From Streptomyces coeruleorubidus (GTDB taxonomy: Bacteria > Actinomycetota > Actinomycetes > Streptomycetales > Streptomycetaceae), in the NCBI RefSeq assembly GCF_028885415.1, contig NZ_CP118527.1:1302001-1366000 (forward strand): a stretch of 64,000 bases of DNA, read 5' to 3'. Numbering within the stretch: position 1 is the first letter of the stretch; each line of letters begins with the position of its first letter. Made by a program: the position numbers and the translations under genes. Positions 8,831 through 19,083 of this stretch are shown here, in pieces. The notes under the pieces were generated by a model. It saw nothing but the letters and a program-made list of their open reading frames with translations. It had not been told where the DNA came from and did not search any database.

Positions 8831-9838
8831 ATGCGCGCGTTCGTCCTGACCGGTCCCGGCGCGTACGAGGTCCAGGAGCTTCCGGTGCCGGTGGCCGGCC
8901 CCGGTGAGGTCGTCGTCGACGTCGAGCGGGTCGGTGTGTGCGGCACGGACGTGGAGTTCTTCACCGGTGCGATGGCCTACCTCCACCAGGGCCACTCCGC
9001 CTACCCGATGCGGCCGGGCCACGAGTGGGCCGGGCGGGTGACGGCGGTCGGCGGCGGTGTCGATCCCGGCTGGCTCGGCCGCCGTGTCATGGGTGACACC
9101 ATGCTCGGCTGCGGCACCTGCCGCCGCTGTCTGCGCGGGCGTCAGCATGTGTGCGAGCAGCGGCGGGAGGTCGGCATACGCGGGGGCCTGCCCGGGGCAC
9201 TGGCGGAGCAACTCGCCGTACCCGCCTCCTCGTTGCACGCCCTGCCCGACTCCGTCGACGCCGTGCTCGGCGCTCTTGTGGAGCCCGGCGGCAACGCCCT
9301 GCGCGCCGCTCGGGCCGCCGCGCCGGCGCCCGGGGACCGCGCCCTCGTTCTGGGCCCGGGGACGATCGGGCTGCTGGTGGCGATGTTCCTGCGCGCGTCC
9401 GGCGCCGAGGTGCACCTCATGGGCACCACCGAGAGCTCCCTGGCCTTCGCCCGCTCCCTGGGCTTCGAGCACGTGTGGACGGAGGACTCCGTGCCGGAGG
9501 TGCCCTTCGACGCGGCCGTCGACGCCACGAACGCCGCCCGGCTGCCGGACCTGGCCCTGGAACTGGTCGAACCCGGGGGCCGCCTGGTGTACATCGGGCT
9601 GGCCGGCGAGCCCAGCAGGATCGACACGCGCACGCTCGTCCTCAAGGACGTGACCGCGACAGGTGTCCTGTCCGCCTCCCCCGGCCTCGACGCCACCATC
9701 CGGGCGTACGCCGCCGGATCGGTCGACCCCAGGCCGCTCGTCGCCGCCACCGTGGGCCTGGACGAGGTGGGCCCCGTCCTCGCCGGCGAGCGCCCGGCCG
9801 GCTCCGGGCCCGGCCCCAAGATCCATGTCGAACCCTGA
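8831..9838 (+). CDS. Zinc-dependent alcohol/polyol dehydrogenase (MDR superfamily)
   Basis: The protein has about 335 residues. It holds a GroES-like catalytic domain (GVCGTDVEFF, GHEWAGRV), the four-Cys structural zinc site in CGTCRRCLRGRQHVC, and a Rossmann domain (VLGPGTIGLLVAMFL). This layout fits threonine- or polyol-type dehydrogenases that oxidise secondary alcohols with NAD(P). The start may be ATG 8831 (MRAFVLTGPG, typical of the family) or GTG 8813. Its divergent partner is a sugar-acid dehydratase, so the two probably catalyse successive steps of one sugar or sugar-acid route. No transporter or aldolase is adjacent. Confidence 0.88.
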   Translation: MRAFVLTGPGAYEVQELPVPVAGPGEVVVDVERVGVCGTDVEFFTGAMAYLHQGHSAYPMRPGHEWAGRVTAVGGGVDPGWLGRRVMGDTMLGCGTCRRCLRGRQHVCEQRREVGIRGGLPGALAEQLAVPASSLHALPDSVDAVLGALVEPGGNALRAARAAAPAPGDRALVLGPGTIGLLVAMFLRASGAEVHLMGTTESSLAFARSLGFEHVWTEDSVPEVPFDAAVDATNAARLPDLALELVEPGGRLVYIGLAGEPSRIDTRTLVLKDVTATGVLSASPGLDATIRAYAAGSVDPRPLVAATVGLDEVGPVLAGERPAGSGPGPKIHVEP

Positions 9839-9853
9839 GGATCCGTCGCCGGG

Positions 9854-10300
9854 TCACCGGCCGTCCGCTCGTGCGACCAGCGGGAGATCGGCGGGAGTGA
9901 AGGCGACCGGGTCCTCGGTCCGGCCGAGGGTCAAGGCCCCCACACGCCGGACTTCGTCGTGCTCGTTGATCAGGTCGACGATCCCCCAGTCCGCCAGCCG
10001 GGGCACGACCAGGCTCACCAGGCGTTCCAGCGCCCGTCGACGTCGAGCGTGGAGGTCAGCCGCGTGGTGAGGTAAGCCGGCAGGGCCGGCCGTTCCAGCT
10101 CGGGCAGCGGTCTGCCGCTCGACGGTGTGGAAGAGCACCAGCGTGCCGGCTCCGTCGTCGCCGATGTCGTACGGGGTGATCAGCCAGGCGATGGGCAGCA
10201 GGGAACGGAGCAGGTCCTCGGCGGCGATCGGAGCAGCTTGCTGGGATCGCCGGAGACCGTCCTGGTATGCGCGGTCCACGCCCGGGTAAACGCAGAGCGA
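9854..10300 (-). pseudogene. Frameshifted PAS/GAF fragment of a SpoIIE-type phosphatase
   Basis: Read leftward, one frame resembles the end of a PAS domain (DDGAGTLVLFHTVERQ). The next segment, LTTRLTSTLDVD, lies in another frame, and similarity resumes after about 10035 in the first frame as ALERLVSLVVPRLADWGIVDLI and EVRRVGAL. These are linker and GAF-domain signatures of Streptomyces SpoIIE phosphatases. The frame stops at 9854, long before any phosphatase domain. The 5' end overlaps the divergent ATPase gene's promoter. I read it as a relic with at least one frameshift and a large 3' loss. Confidence 0.45.
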
Positions 10301-10344
10301 CAGAGCGGCCCCGGCAGGGGTGAACACAACGAAAGAGCATCCGT

Positions 10345-10869
10345 ATGGTCCTCCCGCTTGGGAAGCAGGCGGCAGATCGACCGGGCGCGGACGAGCAGGC
10401 CACAGTGCGTTTCGGCGCGGCCTGGGACGACGGCGCGGCAAGCGCCGTCGACGCACGCCTGGCCCTGCGCGCCTTCCTCGCCCACGGCCCGCACACCGCC
10501 CTCGCCCGGATTCCGGCCTCTCTGGCCGTGGACGCCGAACTCGTCGTCAGCGAACTGGTCACCAACGCCATCCGGCATGCTCCCGGCCCCTGCGAGCTGA
10601 TCCTGCGCCTGTTCCGGGGACAGCTGGCCATCACCGTGTGGGACACCTCGGCGGAGCAGCCCACGGTGCGCAAGGGGGACCGGTTCCGCGTCGGCGGCCA
10701 CGGACTGCGCCTGGTGCACACGGTCAGCGAGCGGGTCGCCGTGGCACCCCGGGCCAGGGGAAAGCAGATCACCGCCTACCTGCGGCTGGCCCCGCACGAC
10801 CACGCGAGCGCCACTGCGGGTGCCGGTGCCGGTGCCGGTGCCGGGAGGACCGTGCTGGCCGCCGGCTGA
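10345..10869 (+). CDS. Anti-sigma-factor-type ATP-binding protein (HATPase_c, RsbW-like)
   Basis: The 174-residue protein is a stand-alone histidine-kinase-like ATPase. It has the N-box ELVTNAIRHAPG (about residues 70-82), VWDTS (G1) and GGHGLRLVHTVSE (G2). Such proteins in Streptomyces act as anti-sigma switch kinases or partners of SpoIIE phosphatases. The C-terminus ends in an AGAGAGAGAG run coded by four tandem copies of GGTGCC (10819-10842). A SpoIIE-type relic lies divergently upstream, so its former partner may have been lost. Confidence 0.85.
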   Translation: MVLPLGKQAADRPGADEQATVRFGAAWDDGAASAVDARLALRAFLAHGPHTALARIPASLAVDAELVVSELVTNAIRHAPGPCELILRLFRGQLAITVWDTSAEQPTVRKGDRFRVGGHGLRLVHTVSERVAVAPRARGKQITAYLRLAPHDHASATAGAGAGAGAGRTVLAAG

Positions 10870-10925
10870 TCCCGGTCCCCCCTGCTCGGCCCGGCGGCTC
10901 CGGTAGTCGGTGGCGCGCCGCGGAA

Positions 10926-12421
10926 TCAGTGCTGCCGGGCGTGTATGGGGCTGTTGGCGACATCCTCCGGGCACTTCCCGTGCTGCTGCCTGGTCCGCCG
11001 GTCGCGCCTCCAGTCGGACGTCGCGAGGGCCAGGGAGGCCAGCATGCCCAGGAGGCCGGCGCCCAGTGCGGTGGCGAGGGCGCCGCGGTAGTCCTCGCCG
11101 CTGCCGAGCACCAGGTAGAAGAGGCCGGGCAGGGCGGCGGTGCCCACCGCGGCGCCTAGTCGCTGCCCGGTCTGCAGGGCGCCGCCCGCCGCGCCCGCCA
11201 TGTGCACGGGCACGTCGCGCAGCGTCATGGTGATGTTCGGCGAGATCACGCACCCGCTGCCGAGGCCGCCGAGGAACAGCACCGGGGCGGCGGCCCAGGG
11301 GGCGATGTCGAGGGGCGCGAAGCGGAGCAGCAGCGCGGTGCCGCCCAGCCCGGCGATCACGGCCGTGAGGCCGCCCACGGTGAGCTTGCGGCCGAGCCGG
11401 TCCACCAGCCGGCCGGCGACCGCGGCCGCGCAGGCCGAGCCGAGGGCGAAGGGAGTCACGGCGAGGCCGGACCGGAGCGGGGAGAAGCCCAGGCCGTCCT
11501 GGTAGAAGAGCGCGAAGACCAGCCAGACGCCGCTGAAGCCGATGAAGTAGAGCGTGCCGACGCCGGCACCGACGGCATAGCCGCGCACCGTCGTGAACAG
11601 GCGCGGATCGAGCAGCGGCTGGCTGTCCCGCTCGACGAGGCGACGCTGCCACCGGGTGAAGCCGAAGAGGATCGCGGCACCGGCGAGGAACATCCACCAC
11701 AGCCCGCCGAAGCCGCCGGAGCCCGCCTGGACCAGCGGATACATCAGCGCGAGGACGCCGAGGCGGGCAGATCCACGTGCTGCCGGCCGGACCGCCGGGT
11801 CCGCGGCAGCAGGCGGCGGCCGAGGAGGACGGCGAGGATCCCGATGGGGACGTTGACGTAGAAGATCCACCGCCAGCCCTGGCCGCCGGAGGCCAGCGCG
11901 AGGATCAGGCCGCCGGCGAGAGGGCCGATGGCGGACGAGATGCCGACGGTGGCGCCGAAGAAGCCGAAGGCACGGCCGCGTTCGGCACCGCGGAACATCT
12001 GCTGGATGAGCGCGGAGTTCTGGGGAGCCATGAAGCCGGCCGCCAGGCCCTGGGCGAGGCGGGCCACGACCAGCAGCGTGATGCTGGGGGCCGCCCCGCA
12101 GGCCGCGCTGCAGACCACGAAGCCGCTGAGGGCCAGCAGGAAGATGCGGCGCCGGTCCAGCGCGTCTCCCAGGCGTCCCGCGGCGACCAGCGCGAGAGCG
12201 AAGGTGAGGGCGTATCCGGACACCACCCACTGGACCTGCGCGGGAGAGGCGTCCAGGCCGCGCTGGACGGAGGGCAGGGCGACCGCCACGATCGAGACGT
12301 CCAGCAGGCTCATGAAGCCGGCCACCAGGGTGACCCACAGGGCCCGCCACCGGCGCGGGTCCGGCTCGTATCCGGCCTCCTGCGCGCCCTGGTTCCGGTC
12401 GCCCGACGCCGACGCTGTCAC
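10926..12421 (-). pseudogene. DHA2-type MFS drug-resistance transporter, disrupted by a frameshifting deletion
   Basis: Two overlapping frames together encode a 14-helix-type MFS permease. The 5' part runs from GTG 12421 (GGAG upstream) through SLLDVSIVAVALPSVQ and GFFGATVGISSAIGPLAGG, to RSGRQHVDLP near 11775. There the frame breaks and soon stops. The 3' part resumes as RLGVLALMYPLVQAG and runs to TGA at 10926. Comparing with the family's usual VDLPG-x-GLGVLAL, several codons and the frame are missing, so a deletion of more than one base is likely. It is therefore a pseudogene rather than a single-base error. Confidence 0.75.
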
Positions 12422-12652
12422 ATGGGCTCCTCTCAACCAGGTGGGCGCCCCGACAGTGGGCACCGGCGAACCAAGTTCCCCCTCCGGGACACGCACACAC
12501 CACAGTCGGACAGACAGCGCGGGTCTCACCCGTAGCACCCGGCCGTTACTGTCGGTAGTCGTGCGGGCGCCGCGCGAAGGGGTTCGTTTGAGCGCGCGAG
12601 ATCTGTGCAGGCGTTGTGGTTGGGATAGACGACCGGCGAAAGGAACGACGTA

Positions 12653-14149
12653 ATGGCGGCGCCCGACAACGACGAGTCGGTGGATCCCGCAGCCGTGAGA
12701 CGACACCGGGTGCTGTTCCGGGCGATCGAGAAACGACGCCATCCGAAGCTGCGCCGCAGCGACATCACCGTGACCGACGATGCGGCGGTCAAGCGCGCCA
12801 CGAAGGCCGCCGCCCTCGGCAACGCGATGGAGTGGTACGACTTCGGCATCTACAGCTACCTGGCCTCGACCATCGGGAAGGTGTTCTTCCCGTCGGGGAA
12901 CGACACCGCCCAACTGCTCAGCTCCTTCGCGACGTTCGCGGTGGCCTTCCTGGTGCGTCCCCTCGGCGGAATGGTGTTCGGGCCGCTCGGCGACAAGGTC
13001 GGCCGCAAGCGCATCCTCTCCCTCACCATGATCATGATGGCGGTGGGGACCTTCGCCATCGGCCTCGTCCCCTCGCACGCCGTCATCGGTCTCTGGGCCC
13101 CGGCCCTGCTGATCTTCTTCCGGCTGGTGCAGGGTTTCTCGACCGGCGGGGAGTACGGGGGCGCCTCGACGTTCATCGCGGAGTACGCGCCCGACAAGCG
13201 GCGCGGCTTCTTCGGCAGCTTCCTGGAGCTGGGCACGCTCGCCGGCTACGTCGGGGCCTCCGGCCTCGTCGTCGTCCTCCAGACCCTCCTCAGCGACGAC
13301 CAGATGCTGGCGTGGGGCTGGCGCATCCCCTTCCTGGTCGCGGCTCCGCTCGGCTTCATCGGCCTCTATCTGCGGCTGAAGCTGGACGAGACGCCCGCCT
13401 TCCAGAAGCTGGAGGGCGGCCAGGTCAAGGCGAGCGAGGCCGCCGAGGCCGTGGAGACCTCGGCCGCCGCCGACCTCGGCAAGATCTTCACCCGGTACTG
13501 GCGGCCGCTGCTGCTGTGCCTCGCGCTCGTCGCGGCGTACAACATCACGGACTACATGCTGCTGTCGTACATGCCGACGTACCTGTCCGACGAGCTGGGC
13601 TACGGGACCAACCACGGGCTGCTGATCCTGCTGCTGGTGATGGTGCTTCAGATGTGCGTCATCAACCAGGTCGGGCGGCTGTCGGACCGCTTCGGGCGCA
13701 GGCCGCTGCTGATGGCGGGGATGCTCGGGTTCCTCTTCCTGTCCGTGCCGTCCTTCCTGCTCATCCGGCAGGGCAGTGTCGTCCTGATCGCCCTGGGGCT
13801 GCTGCTGTTGGGGCTCTCCCTGGTGACGATGCTGGGCACGATGTCGGCGGCGCTCCCGGCGATCTTCCCCACCCACGTCCGGTACGGCTCCCTCTCGGTC
13901 GCCTACAACCTGGCCACGTCGATCTTCGGCGGTACGACTCCCCTGGTCATCACCGCCCTGATCAGCGCCTTCGACTCGACCCTCATGCCGGCCTACTACT
14001 CCACGGGCGCCGCGGTCATCGGCGTCATCGCCGTCCTGTGCATGAAGGAGACAGCCAACAAGCCCCTGGCCGGCTCCCCGCCGTCCGTGGAGACGCAGGC
14101 CGAGGCCGCGGAGATCGTCGAGGCCCGGGCCCCTCGGCCCAGGTTCTGA
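12653..14149 (+). CDS. MFS metabolite/H+ symporter (MHS family, ProP-like)
   Basis: The 498-residue protein has 12 predicted membrane helices and MHS signatures: NAMEWYDFGIYSY at helix 1, GDKVGRKRIL in the loop between helices 2 and 3, and FSTGGEYGGASTFIAEYAP. These transporters bring in betaine, proline, organic acids or aromatic acids with protons. The length matches ProP, and the C-terminal tail is short and lacks an obvious coiled coil. AAAGGAACG precedes ATG 12653. It stands alone, ending in a strong convergent terminator. Confidence 0.92.
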   Translation: MAAPDNDESVDPAAVRRHRVLFRAIEKRRHPKLRRSDITVTDDAAVKRATKAAALGNAMEWYDFGIYSYLASTIGKVFFPSGNDTAQLLSSFATFAVAFLVRPLGGMVFGPLGDKVGRKRILSLTMIMMAVGTFAIGLVPSHAVIGLWAPALLIFFRLVQGFSTGGEYGGASTFIAEYAPDKRRGFFGSFLELGTLAGYVGASGLVVVLQTLLSDDQMLAWGWRIPFLVAAPLGFIGLYLRLKLDETPAFQKLEGGQVKASEAAEAVETSAAADLGKIFTRYWRPLLLCLALVAAYNITDYMLLSYMPTYLSDELGYGTNHGLLILLLVMVLQMCVINQVGRLSDRFGRRPLLMAGMLGFLFLSVPSFLLIRQGSVVLIALGLLLLGLSLVTMLGTMSAALPAIFPTHVRYGSLSVAYNLATSIFGGTTPLVITALISAFDSTLMPAYYSTGAAVIGVIAVLCMKETANKPLAGSPPSVETQAEAAEIVEARAPRPRF

Positions 14150-14197
14150 CTCCCCGTCCGCAGGGCTTCGCAGGCCTGAGGTTCTTCGCGTCGGAAG

Positions 14198-14243
14198 CCC
14201 GGGGTACCGGCGGGCGGTCCTACCGGCCCGCCGGCGCCCCGGG
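14198..14243. terminator. Convergent bidirectional terminator
   Basis: CCCGGGGTACCGGCGGGC (14198-14215) pairs with GCCCGCCGGCGCCCCGGG (14226-14243) around a 10-base loop. It separates the MFS gene read rightward from the DUF5701 gene read leftward, whose stop is at 14245. Confidence 0.75.
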
Positions 14244-14244
14244 A

Positions 14245-14904
14245 CTAGGCCCTGCGGCCCGTCGTGGAGGCGAAGCCCAGCCAGGTGTGCCGGTTGTTCC
14301 ACCAGCACCAGCCGACCTTCGGGGCGTTGCGCCGCTCCCGGCCGTCGCGCCCGGTGCCGTTGCTGATCCAGATCGCCGGGGTACGGGCGTCCAGGCTGCC
14401 GTCGGCCTTGCGCAGCCGGGAGCCGATGGTCATGAAGCAGCGGTTGCGCTCCAGGACCGCCGGCTCCTGGAGGACCCAGTGGATGCCCTCGGTGAGCAGC
14501 AGCGGCGTGCGGTCCTCCGCGGTGAGGGCGGGCAGTGCCTCGTCCGGGCTCCAGTTGGCCATGTGGTCACCGCGGTCGACGCCGGTGACGACGTAGAGCG
14601 GGGCGTCGGGCAGTTCGACGGCGCTCGGCGCGAACTCGTCGACGTCGGGCATGTCGACGACGACGAAGCCCGGTTTGTCGTCGCGGCGCAGCAGCGGGGC
14701 GAGGGCGGAGGCGGGGGCTCTGTCCGGGTGCACGGCCAGCAGGGCGCCGGCCTCGCCGTCGGTCTCGGCGGCGAACCTACGGATCTCGTCGGCGGACAGC
14801 CCGGCGATCTCGTGCACCCCCAGCTCGATCAGCCGCTCGGCCTGCGCGCTCAAGGCCGGGAGTGCGGGGAGGACGGTGGACGTGTCGGGCGTGGTGTCGG
14901 GCAC
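14245..14904 (-). CDS. DUF5701 family protein
   Basis: The 219-residue protein has no transmembrane segment or signal peptide. Its C-terminal half carries the conserved pattern ERNRCFMTIGSR, then PAIWISNGTGRDGRERR and KVGWCWWNNRHTWLGFAS, which I recognise from DUF5701 proteins of actinobacteria. No function is established. An N-terminal run of prolines and leucines is variable. It stands alone between two hairpins (14198-14243 and 14955-14980). Confidence 0.8.
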   Translation of the reverse strand: MPDTTPDTSTVLPALPALSAQAERLIELGVHEIAGLSADEIRRFAAETDGEAGALLAVHPDRAPASALAPLLRRDDKPGFVVVDMPDVDEFAPSAVELPDAPLYVVTGVDRGDHMANWSPDEALPALTAEDRTPLLLTEGIHWVLQEPAVLERNRCFMTIGSRLRKADGSLDARTPAIWISNGTGRDGRERRNAPKVGWCWWNNRHTWLGFASTTGRRA

Positions 14905-14954
14905 GATGCTCCCATGGTCGGTGACGCGGGCGAACTCATGTGCAACGAGCCGGT

Positions 14955-14980
14955 GTGCCGGGGCGTTCCCGCCCCGGCAC
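14955..14980. terminator. Perfect 11-bp hairpin after the alpha/beta hydrolase gene
   Basis: GTGCCGGGGCG and CGCCCCGGCAC form a perfect stem with a TTCC loop. It lies about 95 bases beyond the hydrolase stop and just upstream of the DUF5701 start, both read leftward. Confidence 0.65.
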
Positions 14981-15047
14981 CTGCGTGCCCTCGCCGGACA
15001 GGCCGTGCGACTGCCACTCGCGGGGTCTCACACCGTAGGCGGTGCGA

Positions 15048-17055
<2,008 letters not shown>

Positions 17056-17075
17056 GCGCGAGGCGGCGGCGTTGC

Positions 17076-17528
17076 TCACTCGGGCAGGGGCCGGTCGTCG
17101 ACGACGTGTTTCATGACGAGGGTGGAGTTCAGGCGCTGGACGCCGGGCAGTCGGGCGAGCTGCTGGTCGTAGAGCTGCTGGAAGGCGGCCAGGTCGGTGG
17201 TGGCGACGCGCAGGAGGTAGTCGGGGTCGCCGAACAGGCGCTGTGCCTGGAGCACGTGCGGGACGGCGGCCACGCCCTTTTCGAACGCGGAGACGGTGTC
17301 GGCGTCCTCCCAGTGCAGGGTGACGAAGACGAGCGCCTCGAAATTGAGACCCACGGCTGCCGGGTCCACGACGGCCCGGTAGCCGCGGATCGCGCCCTCG
17401 CGTTCCAGGTCGCGCAGGCGGCGGTGGCAGGGCGAGACGCTCAGTTTTACGCGGGCGGCCAGCTCGGTGACCGTGAGACGGCCGTCCAGCTGTAGCTCGG
17501 TGAGAATTTTCCGGTCCAGGGCATCCAT
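17076..17528 (-). CDS. Lrp/AsnC-family regulator
   Basis: The 150-residue protein has an N-terminal helix-turn-helix (DRKILTELQLDGRLTVTELAARVKLSVSPCHRRLRDLE) and a C-terminal RAM/AsnC ligand-binding domain (VPHVLQAQRLFGDPDYLLRV). Such proteins sense amino acids as octamers. The start is ATG 17528. It is divergent from a truncated LysE exporter, the classic partner of this regulator type, with an inverted repeat between them. Confidence 0.93.
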   Translation of the reverse strand: MDALDRKILTELQLDGRLTVTELAARVKLSVSPCHRRLRDLEREGAIRGYRAVVDPAAVGLNFEALVFVTLHWEDADTVSAFEKGVAAVPHVLQAQRLFGDPDYLLRVATTDLAAFQQLYDQQLARLPGVQRLNSTLVMKHVVDDRPLPE

Positions 17529-17572
17529 GGAGAAGATTCTGCCCCGGATGCCGCGATCAAGGGGTAAAGAAG

Positions 17573-17606
17573 GGAACGCTTTCGGGCTGATCCGGCCTGG
17601 CGTTCC
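17573..17606. promoter_or_regulatory. Inverted repeat in the Lrp-LysE control region
   Basis: GGAACGC (17573-17579) and GCGTTCC (17600-17606) are perfect 7-bp arms 20 bases apart, in the 111 bases between the divergent Lrp and LysE starts. This is a plausible Lrp site, by inference. Confidence 0.4.
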
Positions 17607-17639
17607 TCTCGCGACAAGGCTCGTGAGAGGAACCGATCG

Positions 17640-17969
17640 ATGGACACGACGACGCCGGCGGCCTTCCTGGCAGTGGATCTGCCGCTGGTGTTCACCCCCG
17701 GCGCGGACTGGGCCCATGCGATCACGGCGGGCATCAGGGGCCGGTCGGTCGTCCCGGCCGTCGCCGGGCTGATAGCCGGATACGCGGGATACACCCTGCT
17801 CGCGGTCGCGGGCCTGGTGGTGATCGTGGCCAACTCGGCGACCCTGCTCACCGCGCTGACCGCGGCCGGGGCCGGCCAGCGGGGGCGCCGCCGTACCGCG
17901 ATCTTCTCGCCGAGGGTCGTCACGACACCTCCGGCGGCGCCGACGACAAGCCCCTGCCGACGGGACTAG
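17640..17969 (+). pseudogene. Truncated LysE-family amino-acid exporter
   Basis: The first 80 or so residues match the LysE/RhtB family: AVDLPLVFTPGADWAHAITAGIRGRS (the TPGADW motif) and helices GLIAGYAGYTLLAVAGLVV and ANSATLLTALTAAGA. Thereafter the sequence changes abruptly to RGRRRTAIFSPRVV and ends at 109 residues, where about 205 are expected, so the last helices are lost. GAGAGGA before ATG 17640 is intact, so it may still be translated. The frame's end overlaps the convergent SDR gene by four bases, which suggests the deletion fused the two regions. Confidence 0.7.
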
Positions 17970-18871
17970 CGGGTGTCGACGATGCCGCCGGTCACCGCGA
18001 TGACCTCGCCGACCGTGTAGCTGGAGTCGGCGTCGGAGGCGAGGTAGACGTACGTCGGTGCGATCTCCTCCGGCTGGGCCGCGCGTTCGAGCGGGGCCTC
18101 GCTGCCGATGTGGGCCAGCCCGTCCGGCGGCATGTGCGGGTCCGCCTCGTTGAGCGGCGTCCAGGTCGGGCCCGGCGCGACCACGTTCGCGCGCACGCCC
18201 CGCTTGGCCAGGTGCACGGCGACGGACTTGGTCAGGGTGATCAACGCGGCCTTGGACGCCGCGTAGTCGATCATCGTCGTACTGCCCTTGAGCGCCTCTT
18301 CGGTAGCGGTGGCGATGACGGCGTCGCCGGGCTCCAGGTGAGGCAGCGCCGCCATGAGCAGGTGGAAGTAGGCGTAGACGTTCGTCTTGAACGTCAGGTC
18401 GAAGTCCTCGGCGGTCAACTGGTCGAGTTCGAGCTTGCTGTTGAGGTACGCGGCGTTGCTCACCAGGATGTTCAGCCCGCCGAGCTCCGCCGCCGTCCGC
18501 TCGACGGCCTCGCGGCAGAACTCCGGGTCGGTGACGTCGCCGGGCAGCAGCAGGCAGCGCCGGCCCTGTTCCTCCACCTCGCGCCGGACCCGCTCCGCGT
18601 CCACCTGCTCCTCCGGCAGGAAGACGATGGCGACGTCGGCACCCTCCCGCGCGTACAGCAGCGCCACCGCACGTCCGATACCCGAGTCGCCGCCGGTGAT
18701 CAGCGCGGCCTTGCCCTCCAGCTTCCCGCTGGCCCGGTAGCGGCTGGCCCGATAGCGCGGCCGGGTGCGCATGTCGGCCTCGATACCGGGCCGCTGCTGC
18801 TTGTCGGAGTCGTAGGGCGGGTCGGGCTCGGACACGACCTGCGGTACGGACCGTTCCTGCTCGGGCTGCAC
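17966..18871 (-). CDS. SDR-family oxidoreductase, stress type (YghA/glucose dehydrogenase-like)
   Basis: The 301-residue protein belongs to the SDR group with a long polar N-terminal extension (residues 1-50) seen in stress-related proteins of bacteria. It has TGGDSGIG for cofactor binding, SNAAYLNS in place of NNAG, and the active-site YAASK. The catalytic Ser position, normally in TSS, reads IATATEEAL, so Ser appears replaced by Thr. That may lower activity. The C-terminal TGGIVDTR is standard. The ATP-grasp/CocE operon with a sigma-B-like promoter lies divergently upstream. Confidence 0.88.
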   Translation of the reverse strand: MQPEQERSVPQVVSEPDPPYDSDKQQRPGIEADMRTRPRYRASRYRASGKLEGKAALITGGDSGIGRAVALLYAREGADVAIVFLPEEQVDAERVRREVEEQGRRCLLLPGDVTDPEFCREAVERTAAELGGLNILVSNAAYLNSKLELDQLTAEDFDLTFKTNVYAYFHLLMAALPHLEPGDAVIATATEEALKGSTTMIDYAASKAALITLTKSVAVHLAKRGVRANVVAPGPTWTPLNEADPHMPPDGLAHIGSEAPLERAAQPEEIAPTYVYLASDADSSYTVGEVIAVTGGIVDTR

Positions 18872-19007
18872 GGGCTTTCCTTTCGCCGGTGTCGTCGACG
18901 GCGCGGCCGTTCACCTGGGGTCACGCCGTTTCTTCCCCGCACCGCGTGCCCACATCGGCGGCAGGCATGTTCCCCGTTTGTCGCCCGGCCCGCGCCGCGC
19001 CGACCGG

Positions 19008-19031
19008 CATGGCCGCACCCGCAAGGGGTAC
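19008..19031 (+). promoter_or_regulatory. Sigma-B-type promoter for the ATP-grasp/CocE operon
   Basis: GCAT (19008-19011), a 14-base spacer and GGGTAC (19026-19031) match the Streptomyces sigma-B-like consensus GNNT-N14-16-GGGTAC. It lies 52 bases before the GTG start of the ATP-grasp gene. A palindrome, AGGCCCGGCCGGCGGGCCT, at 19047-19065 sits between promoter and start. Confidence 0.55.
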
Positions 19032-19083
19032 TCAGTCGATCTTGGAAGGCCCGGCCGGCGGGCCTGCTGTCGGAAGGAGATCC

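Noticed and set aside
12526..12600. A second promoter for the ProP-like gene
   Set aside because: No pair of -35 and -10 elements with good spacing could be supported in 12422-12652.
11744..14308. 854-codon leftward frame through the ProP-like gene
   Set aside because: Only its last part, from 12421, matches a protein family (the MFS 5' half). The rest is antisense to a well-supported MHS transporter.
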